The translations under genes and the position numbers were made by a program. Source: a virus. From it: DNA of 38,617 bases. How positions within the stretch are numbered: the stretch's first letter is position 1; every line of letters starts with the position of its first letter. Below the pieces are notes generated by a model. The model did not search any database, was not told the origin of the DNA, and saw only the letters and a list, made by a program, of their open reading frames with translations. The stretch spans positions 1 to 38,617 of IMG/VR virus record IMGVR_UViG_3300037961_001441. The stretch is one strand, 5' to 3'. This document shows, piece after piece, positions 21,612 through 30,075 of the stretch.

Positions 21612-22531
21612 ATCTTATGTGTAGGATACTTCTTACAGAACTTTGGTTTAGTGTAGGCTTTAAATTCGTGTGTGGCAAGTTCTTTTTTTACGTCTTCCCA
21701 GTCAGGTCTATCTTCTGGGTTCTGTTCCCAAGCAATACGTGCTTCTTCACCTATCTTGCCTTTATACGGACAGGGTGTGCCTGCCTGCATCATCGATCTC
21801 CACACGCCAGGATTTTCACAGAGTAGAGCTACAGCAGCTACTTTCATCCCCATATCGTAAAGAGCCTTGGAGTTTTTCAATCTTTCGCAGTTTTCGTCTC
21901 GTACACTTCTACCAGATGATACACCAAAGAACTGAGTTTGGACTGCTGAACTAGCTCCTGTAGTGCACAAGTCCTGACTATATGACATTATAGAAGGGGC
22001 TATGGCGGAGGGAGGAGCAGTTTTAATTCTTTGTGTTACCTTCTGTGTAGAGCTATTCTCAGATACACTAGTACTATTATTATTGTTTATGTTGGTATTC
22101 TGATTTGTATTTGTGTTTACATTTTCTGTAGTTACAGAAGAAGTGCTTGTAGAATTATTAGTGTTTAGGTTAGTGCTGTTATTTGTATTTAGGTTTGTAT
22201 TGCTTGCTGTCGAGTTACTAGTTATAGCACTAGTAGTATTGTTTGTTACGTTTTGTGTCTGAGTAATGTCAGATGTTACAGTGCTTGTACTAGTTGTAGT
22301 ATTGTTGTTAGTAGCAGTTGTAGTTATGGTGCTAGTGTTCACATTGTTATTATTGTTTGTTGCAACGGATGTACTATTGATTGTATTATTATTAGTATTA
22401 TTATTGGTATTTGTACTAGTTACAGTGCTTGTAGTTGTATTAGTTATGTTAGAGTCCTCAGCTAGTAGGAGGCTACTAACAGATATTAATGCTACCCCTA
22501 TGATAGCATACTCTCGTAGGTTTTTAATCAC
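21596..22531 (-). CDS. Secreted Asn/Thr-rich protein with Cys-rich C-terminal domain, 311 aa
   Basis: A signal peptide (residues 1-24, ending SSLLLAE) is followed by about 140 residues of almost only Asn, Thr and Ser (25-165), a mucin-like linker, then a C-terminal domain (about 180-311) with six or more cysteines (LCTTG, ENCERL, LLCENP, GTPCPYKG, KFCKKY, ICTDS) able to form disulphides outside the cytoplasm. Similar C-terminal domains with MGMKVAAV...AGTPCP are common in marine phages, function unknown. With the next gene it forms an exported pair, possibly for adsorption, superinfection block or lysis. Confidence 0.7.
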   Translation of the reverse strand: MIKNLREYAIIGVALISVSSLLLAEDSNITNTTTSTVTSTNTNNNTNNNTINSTSVATNNNNNVNTSTITTTATNNNTTTSTSTVTSDITQTQNVTNNTTSAITSNSTASNTNLNTNNSTNLNTNNSTSTSSVTTENVNTNTNQNTNINNNNSTSVSENSSTQKVTQRIKTAPPSAIAPSIMSYSQDLCTTGASSAVQTQFFGVSSGRSVRDENCERLKNSKALYDMGMKVAAVALLCENPGVWRSMMQAGTPCPYKGKIGEEARIAWEQNPEDRPDWEDVKKELATHEFKAYTKPKFCKKYPTHKICTDS

Positions 22532-22556
22532 AACAATCTCCTATTGTGGGTTTTAT

Positions 22557-25500
22557 TTAAAATGCAGGTGCAAGTAAATTAGCCATTTGTTCTTCTTCAG
22601 AACTTCTTTCATCCATGTATATACTTTTTAATTTAGTGTCTTTTGGTGCTAATTGATCTACTAAATTTTCAACACTATTTAATCTTTTCTTTCTTAATCT
22701 TGCTTCTTTTCTTGGAGTTAGTCTTTCTCCGTGTACTTCACTAATTGAAGGTATTGAACCTAAAATAAATCCTCGTAATTTTATTCTTTCAAATCCTGTT
22801 ATAGGTTTTTCCTGTAATAATTTACCTATTAATAAAGCACTATCCTTACTTGTTAAAACTTCTGCCATTAACCTAGCATTTACATTAGCCATATGTGTTC
22901 TAGCTAAATCTGAAATTAACCATCTAGTACCTATAACGCCTCTGTTCCATGAATATACTAAAGACTGTAGTTTTGAAAAAGAAGGCATAGTAGGAACATT
23001 TAATATTTTTCCAGAAGTAACTCTAGACCTATCTACTATAGCAGTGTCTGCAATATCCCTAATATCTCCTGCTGTTTTAAAAATAGCCTCAGTTGAAGGG
23101 TCTCTTTGTTGAACATACTTTATTAAATTATCATATTCTTTAATAACTTTTTCATAACCATTAGCTTGCATCCTAAACATTTTTTCTAATTTTGCACTTT
23201 TATCTTTTGACGTTATGGCTAAAGGTCCTTCTAATATTTTAAACTCTGGTGCATCCACTGCTTGTAAACTTGTTTGTGAAGCATCTAATAATTTTTCTAC
23301 TATTGTATTTTTTAAACCATAAGCTATAGCATCGTCAAATTCTCTTCTTGATATACCTTCAGGATTATATTCATTTACAGCTTTGTAAAAATTTTCAATA
23401 CCTTCTAAAGAAGTTTTAGTTGGATCATTTATTGTTTCTATAAAACCTTTCCAACTTCTTCTTTCAAGATTTAATGCAGGAGCAATTACATTTTGAATTA
23501 TAGCTTCATTTTTACGAGATAACTCTAAAGCTGTTTTTTGTTTAGTTCCAAAATCTATTATACTTTCTTTTAATTGAACTTCTATATTTTTTCTAGCTGT
23601 GTAAAAATCTTTAAGGTCTTTTGCTAAAGTTCCTTTTGGATATTCAGTAGACCTCATACCAGAAAGAGGTAAATTTTTAGATGAAGGAACATAATTATCA
23701 TCTAAAAAATTTTCTATTTTTCCCCAAGCAAAATCATCAAATTGTTTTCCCATATGTATATCATGCGTTATTTTTTGTATAACAAATTCAAGACCTTGTT
23801 CCTGAGTTCCAAAATATTTTTCTAAATTTTTTGAGACTCCTGGTTTGGTTAATACATTACTTAAAAGCCTATCTGCAATAGTATCGTCTCCAAAAACATT
23901 TACACCTGCACTATCTAGCATCATAGCTTCCCTACCAAAACCACTTTTCCATATTTGACTTTGTTCTGTATACTCTTTGTTTATCTGTTTTAAATTTTCT
24001 AAAGTAGAATCGTTTAAGAAGTTAGTCATTTTTTCAGCATTTTCATGTGCAACGTGACCTTCTTCTGTATGTATGTTTTGTCTTTCTGTTCTTTTAAATC
24101 TAGACCTAGCAGATATAAACTGTTCCATAGTAGTGTTTTTATCTACATATATATTTATAGGCTCTGCACCTTCTATTTCAGGAGTGTATGTTCTTTTAGG
24201 TTCAAACCCTGCTTTTGCAAATAAAGAATTTATAGTTTTCCAAGATTGATTATTAACTAAATCTTTGTCTGCTAAACCTACTATTTCATTTAGTCTAGGA
24301 GATACATCAGCATCTGATATTTTTACTTTAGTAATAACTCCATTTTCATCTACTCTAGTTTTAAAGTTATCATAAAGTTTTTCCATAGAACCACCGTCTC
24401 CAAAAACTTCATCCCATTCAGTATCTATAGTATTTCTTATTTTAATTCCTAAATTATCAATAGCATTTTTTCTTGTATCTCTAGTTGCACCTGTAATTTT
24501 AGTATATAAATCATCATGCTTTTTAACTGAATTAATTTCTCTAGGATTTATGTAATTAAATAAAATGCTTTTTTCATTATATAAATTGTCTAAATCAAAA
24601 CCACTTACTTCATTTTTAATTATTGCGTTAGCTTTAGCTACTTCTGCATTTATGTAAGATTTATTTTTTTCATAAGTTTCAAATTGTTTATCTCTTCCTA
24701 TATTTAACTCTTTCATTACGTCTTCTAAAAATTTTTTACCGTTACTATCTTCTATTTTTGTTATTTTCTGTAATAGCCCATTGTGCAGATTAGTTAACTT
24801 ATCAATATTTCTTTCTTGTACGCCAAGCATTTCTATATAATCATTGGCAAATAGACTGTTTAGCCTATTACCAAAAAAGCCTAAATCAGCAGATGTTTGT
24901 AGTGCCTCTGTAAATTGACCAAACATACTAGTTCCTAGATAATTATCAAAGTATACTTCTATAGCTTCTACATCATCATTAGAAAATACCCCCCTGTACC
25001 TTGGTTTTATTTGTTTTGTTTCTGAATCCAAAATTTCATCATATATTCCGTCTATTTTATTTCTTACCGCATTTACGTTTCTTAAAATAGTTTCATACTG
25101 TTCAGGATTTGATTTTTCTATTTTTCTAAATATTTCAAAAAACTTCCTATCTCTTTTTAGTTGTGTAGCAGAAAGTTTACTATACTCCATTTTTTTGTTA
25201 AACGCTGTTTGAGCCTGTCTGTAGGCAATTTCGTTATTATCTAGTGGTAGCACATTACCGAAATCATCCATTTCTTGTGGTTTAAATAATCTTTGTTGTT
25301 TACGAGGCATTAAATATTCTGAAAGTAAATAACCATATCTATCAGGATTATTAGGATCAGTTTTAAATACTCCTTCTGGTATAGATTCTGCAGGCATATT
25401 ATCAATAGGTTTATTAAGTTCAGTTACAATACCTTCAGGTATATCTTTATCATTAATTAATTTTCTATCAAGCCTATCTTCAAAATATTTTCCTTGTCCA

Positions 25501-26927
25501 AAATAGTTTCCTTTACTTGTGCTTAAAGCTATAGAGTTTAGAACACCAGAAGGACCCTTGTAGGCTATTTCTCCTATCTTATGACCAAATATTCCTGAAA
25601 GTATCATAAGACCAAAATTACCTATTAGAGAATCAGGTACAGGAACTAAATCTGCTTCTTGTGCACCAAGCAAAGTAGCTACACCAGTATTAATAAAAGC
25701 ATCCATAGTCTCTGCTTGTATTGCAACATCATCACCATATGCTCCTGCTCTACCTAAAAACCCTTGTTTTATTGCTGCTGTTCCTTTTTTCCATCCTGTG
25801 CTAATAACACCATTTTTATTAGCTTGTTTAAAAGCATTAAAACTTTGTTGTGTTATTGCGTCTATCTCATCTATTCTTGCTTTATTAAAAGTACCAAAAA
25901 CATTTACAGCAGGTAACCCTAAAGGAAGATTTTGTTTACCAGATAACATCCCCTTACCTATACCTTTTCCTGCACTAGTTAATAAACTACCTTCTCCTAA
26001 AACCTCAAATGCTATTTCGTATACATCTTGAATACTACCTGCGTTCATTAGATAACTTTGATAGTGTATAGAACTATCTAATTCATCTTTTGCTTCCCCT
26101 ATACTAGATAAAAATTCATTCCTATTATTTGCAATAGATTCTGAAAGTAATTGTTTACCATATGTATCTCTATCTTTTAAAGATTCTGCAGTAAAAAACT
26201 CTTTAACTTTTTCTCCACCTTTAGCAACGTACTCTCCTAAATAACCTGTAGCTAATCCTGCAAACCCAGTAATGTTTAAAGGGCTTAATATACCGCCTCT
26301 AGCATTTACAACTAAAGTATCTCCAGTAAAATCTGCCCAATCTTTTGCTTTAGTTCCAACATAATCAACATAACCTAATGCATTATTTTTTTTATAATTA
26401 CTTTCTACAACATTATATCTATTTTGAAATTCTGCTCTAGTCTCTTCATCTGGGGCTTCATTTATTTCACCTTGTAAATAACTTAATTCACTATCTACAA
26501 GTAAATCATAGTATTGTCTGGCACCTTCTGCATCAATACTAAATTTAGGTATATCTGGAATATCTTCATCTCCTCTAAGAAGTGCTTGTGAAGTTCTTTC
26601 TCTTGAGGGTTGTTTATATTCTAAATCTCTTATTACATTGTAGGGATTTACTTTAGAATTGTATAAAATATTAGGTACTTTACTTAAATCAGCACCTATA
26701 GTTTTTTCTGGAACAGTTTCTGTTAAATCAATGTTATTGTTAACATATTCATTTCCTAGTTGTTGAAACAGTGCTGATAAGGTAACAGACTTATTAGGAT
26801 CAATATTTGCTACGTTTGATTCAGTCTCAATTAAACTTCTTAAATCATTACTTCTTTCTTCTGTTAATTCTTCAAGACCTTCTGCAATAGCTATATTACC
26901 TGCTATGGGTATTAAGGGGTTAACCAT
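22557..26927 (-). CDS. Very large probable internal virion protein, 1456 aa
   Basis: By size and place this corresponds to the big internal or ejection proteins of T7-like podoviruses (T7 gp16-like). It begins MVNPLIPIAGNIAIAEG, has long helical, charged regions and a hydrophobic stretch near residues 405-445 (TLLGAQEADLVPVPDSL onward), and ends with LAPAF. I see no clear transglycosylase or peptidase motif. Its start overlaps the stop of the 657-aa gene by one base, so the two are made together. The role is inferred from context, not from sequence. Confidence 0.6.
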   Translation of the reverse strand: MVNPLIPIAGNIAIAEGLEELTEERSNDLRSLIETESNVANIDPNKSVTLSALFQQLGNEYVNNNIDLTETVPEKTIGADLSKVPNILYNSKVNPYNVIRDLEYKQPSRERTSQALLRGDEDIPDIPKFSIDAEGARQYYDLLVDSELSYLQGEINEAPDEETRAEFQNRYNVVESNYKKNNALGYVDYVGTKAKDWADFTGDTLVVNARGGILSPLNITGFAGLATGYLGEYVAKGGEKVKEFFTAESLKDRDTYGKQLLSESIANNRNEFLSSIGEAKDELDSSIHYQSYLMNAGSIQDVYEIAFEVLGEGSLLTSAGKGIGKGMLSGKQNLPLGLPAVNVFGTFNKARIDEIDAITQQSFNAFKQANKNGVISTGWKKGTAAIKQGFLGRAGAYGDDVAIQAETMDAFINTGVATLLGAQEADLVPVPDSLIGNFGLMILSGIFGHKIGEIAYKGPSGVLNSIALSTSKGNYFGQGKYFEDRLDRKLINDKDIPEGIVTELNKPIDNMPAESIPEGVFKTDPNNPDRYGYLLSEYLMPRKQQRLFKPQEMDDFGNVLPLDNNEIAYRQAQTAFNKKMEYSKLSATQLKRDRKFFEIFRKIEKSNPEQYETILRNVNAVRNKIDGIYDEILDSETKQIKPRYRGVFSNDDVEAIEVYFDNYLGTSMFGQFTEALQTSADLGFFGNRLNSLFANDYIEMLGVQERNIDKLTNLHNGLLQKITKIEDSNGKKFLEDVMKELNIGRDKQFETYEKNKSYINAEVAKANAIIKNEVSGFDLDNLYNEKSILFNYINPREINSVKKHDDLYTKITGATRDTRKNAIDNLGIKIRNTIDTEWDEVFGDGGSMEKLYDNFKTRVDENGVITKVKISDADVSPRLNEIVGLADKDLVNNQSWKTINSLFAKAGFEPKRTYTPEIEGAEPINIYVDKNTTMEQFISARSRFKRTERQNIHTEEGHVAHENAEKMTNFLNDSTLENLKQINKEYTEQSQIWKSGFGREAMMLDSAGVNVFGDDTIADRLLSNVLTKPGVSKNLEKYFGTQEQGLEFVIQKITHDIHMGKQFDDFAWGKIENFLDDNYVPSSKNLPLSGMRSTEYPKGTLAKDLKDFYTARKNIEVQLKESIIDFGTKQKTALELSRKNEAIIQNVIAPALNLERRSWKGFIETINDPTKTSLEGIENFYKAVNEYNPEGISRREFDDAIAYGLKNTIVEKLLDASQTSLQAVDAPEFKILEGPLAITSKDKSAKLEKMFRMQANGYEKVIKEYDNLIKYVQQRDPSTEAIFKTAGDIRDIADTAIVDRSRVTSGKILNVPTMPSFSKLQSLVYSWNRGVIGTRWLISDLARTHMANVNARLMAEVLTSKDSALLIGKLLQEKPITGFERIKLRGFILGSIPSISEVHGERLTPRKEARLRKKRLNSVENLVDQLAPKDTKLKSIYMDERSSEEEQMANLLAPAF

Positions 26928-28900
26928 TAACTTTTTCCTCCTCTTAAACCTTTTGTAGGATCAAAGTTTGGATCAGGAATAGGTTCAGGTTTAGGCTTTT
27001 CTATATCAGCCCTAAATATTTTTTTAAACCTACCTCTATTAAGATAATTTTCAATGTCTAACATCTCCATACCTAGCCTATCATTAAATAAAAATAAAAC
27101 ATCTGATAAATAGTATGGGTTAGTAGTTTTTTCTACTCTTTCATCATTGTAAATATCATGTCCTCTATTTGCATATTCTCTAATATATGTTTCTACTTTA
27201 GGTTTATTAGCAAAATAATTATAGCCCTTTACAGAATTAGTTAATTCTATAGCTGCAGTTTCTTCTATTCTTCTTTTTAAAAAGTCTAATACAGTCTGCA
27301 TCCTCTGAGTAATATTACCAGTTCCTACAGAAGCTTCAACACCTTTTATAAAATCTTCATTAGATATTCTTGCAGATTCTGATTTACCACCTTGCATAAC
27401 TAAAGCTGCCTTATAACCAATAATAATTTCTAAAGCTTGTAATCTTTTTCTAGCATTTGCAGTAGTAGCTAATGCGTCTACGGCTGCAGATACTTCTTCT
27501 TGAACACCCCATCCTTTTTTTAATCTGCCTCTTGCATCTAAACCAAAAACAGTTTGATCTTTTGTAAGCTTACCTTTTTCTTCGTTACCACTAAAAGCAC
27601 CACCAAAACGTTCTGAACTTAAATTATTTTTTAAACCAGATAATTGTTTTGATAAAGTTTTAAATTGATTTACATAACCCTCTTGACCTAAAACTGTATT
27701 AAGAGCATCACTAATTGTACCTATAAAACCTGAAGGGTTGATAGCTGTGTCGTTATCACTTATATTAGGGTCTTCTATCGCTTCTTTTAAAATTTTTACA
27801 TAAGCTAAACCTGATTTTAAAATTTCGTTATAGCTACCTAATAATTCTTGATCTTTATTTATAAGTTTTTGTCCTTCTTCACTATTATTAAAAGCATCTC
27901 CACTTAAACCTATAAATTTACCTCCCCTACTTTCTATAGAAGGATCATGTATCATATTTGATATGTTTTCTTTAAAATCAATAATATCAAAACCTGTAGG
28001 TCTTTTAACTTTACGATTACTTCCTAAAACAGGGTCATACATTTCTACTTCCGTGGTATTTTTAAAATACCTATTAACTCTTTTCCTTATAGTTCCTGCT
28101 TGAGTAATATCATTTGAGTTTATATTATTAAACATATCACTTACTACTAAACTGTTTGCAAGATTACTATCTAATATAGTTCCTTGAGTTTTTTTACTTT
28201 CTCTCAAACTTTCATACGCTGCTCTGTTATTTCTACCATCTGGACTAACAAAAAGAGATGGAGAGACTGTGATTTCTTCTCCATCAATAGTATCATAGTT
28301 AGGATCACTATTGATAATAAATTCATTTTTAGAAGTTATTTTACCTCTTATAGGATTTGCTTTAGCTTCAGGGTATATAGTAATATCTCTACCACCTAAA
28401 CTTCTACTTTGTATTTCATCATGTAAACCTGAAAAACTTTGTGTGTTTTGTAGATAACCATAATCAGGCTGAGGAAGTAATTTTCCATTTTCATCATGTG
28501 TTTCGCCTAAGGTGCCTAAAATAGTTTGTCTAGTTAAAAGGTTACTTGCGTAATTGTTAGGGTATTCATATGGGTTATTAGGATCACTATTCATTTGAAC
28601 AATAAAATTATCAAGCCTAGCTAACTTACCAGGGTCATCTTTAGCAAAATCAATAACAGAGTTAGCAAACACTTTTTTTTCAGTGAGTTTTGTAGGAATA
28701 TTATTTATAGTAGGTAAAGTAATAGAATCCCCAGTTATACTATCTGTGTATGTAAATGTTTTTGCATCCCTACTTTTTTGCATATTTGAAATAGAAGCAG
28801 CTATAAGTAATTTTTGTCTTTCTGCTTCTAGTGCAGCATCTCTTTTTACATCTGCATTATAACCGTCAGCAACTCCCCCTAAGAATGATAAAAAACTCAT
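26927..28900 (-). CDS. Probable internal virion protein, 657 aa
   Basis: Begins MSFLSFLGGVADGYNADVK with an Ala/Gly-rich hydrophobic N terminus, then charged, mainly helical sequence (ALEAERQKLLIAASISN), ending in KPEPIPDPNFDPT, a Pro-rich tail. In position it matches the mid-sized internal virion protein next to the largest one in podoviruses. No motif proves it. The start is the ATG at 28900, just after the 208-aa gene's stop. Confidence 0.6.
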   Translation of the reverse strand: MSFLSFLGGVADGYNADVKRDAALEAERQKLLIAASISNMQKSRDAKTFTYTDSITGDSITLPTINNIPTKLTEKKVFANSVIDFAKDDPGKLARLDNFIVQMNSDPNNPYEYPNNYASNLLTRQTILGTLGETHDENGKLLPQPDYGYLQNTQSFSGLHDEIQSRSLGGRDITIYPEAKANPIRGKITSKNEFIINSDPNYDTIDGEEITVSPSLFVSPDGRNNRAAYESLRESKKTQGTILDSNLANSLVVSDMFNNINSNDITQAGTIRKRVNRYFKNTTEVEMYDPVLGSNRKVKRPTGFDIIDFKENISNMIHDPSIESRGGKFIGLSGDAFNNSEEGQKLINKDQELLGSYNEILKSGLAYVKILKEAIEDPNISDNDTAINPSGFIGTISDALNTVLGQEGYVNQFKTLSKQLSGLKNNLSSERFGGAFSGNEEKGKLTKDQTVFGLDARGRLKKGWGVQEEVSAAVDALATTANARKRLQALEIIIGYKAALVMQGGKSESARISNEDFIKGVEASVGTGNITQRMQTVLDFLKRRIEETAAIELTNSVKGYNYFANKPKVETYIREYANRGHDIYNDERVEKTTNPYYLSDVLFLFNDRLGMEMLDIENYLNRGRFKKIFRADIEKPKPEPIPDPNFDPTKGLRGGKS

Positions 28901-28901
28901 G

Positions 28902-29528
28902 TTACACTCCTTCCATTTCTAAAAAAGTACCGTCAGATTCTACGGTAGGCATTTCTTCTTCTTTTTGACGTATTTTATTTCTAGCTTGCATTACTTGATC
29001 TGCATCTATAGCTTTTTGTTTTAATTCTTCCATAGCTTGTTTGCCTTTAGCAAATCTTGCTCTTTCAGGTGCAAGTTGTTCCATACTTGACATAGTTTCT
29101 TCTTCAAGTTTTTTATCCATAGATTCTTCATCCATAACTTCATCTGTAAATGGTATTACAGGGATTCCTAATTCTAAAGCTGTTTTTATTAGGTATAAAG
29201 CTACTATTGGTTTAATTATTTCAGCTACATCAGGGCTAAATCTACCTTCAGCAACTCCACCTATTGCCATGCTATTAACTATAGCTTCTACAGGAAATCC
29301 TGAAGCTATGGCTGACATTAATTCTTTTTTTGTTTCAGGAGTTTCAAATGATGCTATAACTTCATCAACTGCTTTAGCAGGATCAGTAATTTGAGCAGGG
29401 TTTTCATATGCTGCATTTTTTGGATCAGACGTTAAGGAAGCTCCTGGTGTAGGATAATCCATAGGGTCTAATGTATTTACAGAACTTAAACCTTGTGGTT
29501 TTTCTATTGTTTCTTCTCTTGTTTGCAT
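28902..29528 (-). CDS. Structural-block hypothetical protein, 208 aa
   Basis: A mixed protein with a Pro/Ser-rich first 60 residues, a hydrophobic patch at about 100-130 (VAEIIKPIVALYLIKTALELG) that could be a membrane-contacting helix, and a strongly acidic coiled-coil-like C-terminal third (MDKKLEEETMSSMEQ...). It is in the late block with the internal virion proteins, two bases from the next gene. Function unknown. Confidence 0.6.
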   Translation of the reverse strand: MQTREETIEKPQGLSSVNTLDPMDYPTPGASLTSDPKNAAYENPAQITDPAKAVDEVIASFETPETKKELMSAIASGFPVEAIVNSMAIGGVAEGRFSPDVAEIIKPIVALYLIKTALELGIPVIPFTDEVMDEESMDKKLEEETMSSMEQLAPERARFAKGKQAMEELKQKAIDADQVMQARNKIRQKEEEMPTVESDGTFLEMEGV

Positions 29529-29529
29529 T

Positions 29530-30066
29530 TTATCTACCTAAGGTAATAGTTGGTGTTGTATCTATTTCAGGGTCTATTGAAATAGCATCTTGATATTGAA
29601 AAAATTCATTTCTTTTAGCTATACCATCTGCTATAGATTCGTTTGAGTTTAATACTTTAGAAGTTAAACTTTCAAGTATAGCTTCTGTAGGTTTACTAAC
29701 AGAGCTTACACTAGTATCAGAGGTTAAAGCTACCATTCTAGCATCTACAGGATCAGGGCTTAATTCTCCTATAGTAGAACGAGATACAAAGCCTTTGTCT
29801 TCTTGCTTGTTTAAAGAAGATACAGCTTGATTTAAGTATAATTGATTTAACATATCTTCTGAAGCATCTGGAAATTTTTCTTTTAATTGATCTATACTTA
29901 AAATTTGTGCAGATACTTCTAGAGGAATTTCTCCTCCTAAAGTAATTACATCTTTTACAAATTTACCTCCTGCAGTAACCGCATCCGTGATAGGCGAAAC
30001 AAACTCTTTTATGCCTTTTCCTATATTACTTAAAGAAGTCCTTAAACTATTAGAACGTGCAGTCAT
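29530..30066 (-). CDS. Structural-block hypothetical protein, 178 aa
   Basis: Begins MTARSNSLRTSLSNIGKG, then Val/Gly-rich hydrophobic sequence (AVTAGGKFVKDVITLGG), then a soluble acidic part (SPDPVDARMVALTSDT). No recognised domain. It lies between the long repeat protein and the 208-aa gene with minimal spacing, suggesting one late message. Possibly a small virion or ejection-apparatus component. Confidence 0.6.
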   Translation of the reverse strand: MTARSNSLRTSLSNIGKGIKEFVSPITDAVTAGGKFVKDVITLGGEIPLEVSAQILSIDQLKEKFPDASEDMLNQLYLNQAVSSLNKQEDKGFVSRSTIGELSPDPVDARMVALTSDTSVSSVSKPTEAILESLTSKVLNSNESIADGIAKRNEFFQYQDAISIDPEIDTTPTITLGR

Positions 30067-30075
30067 TTTATATCC

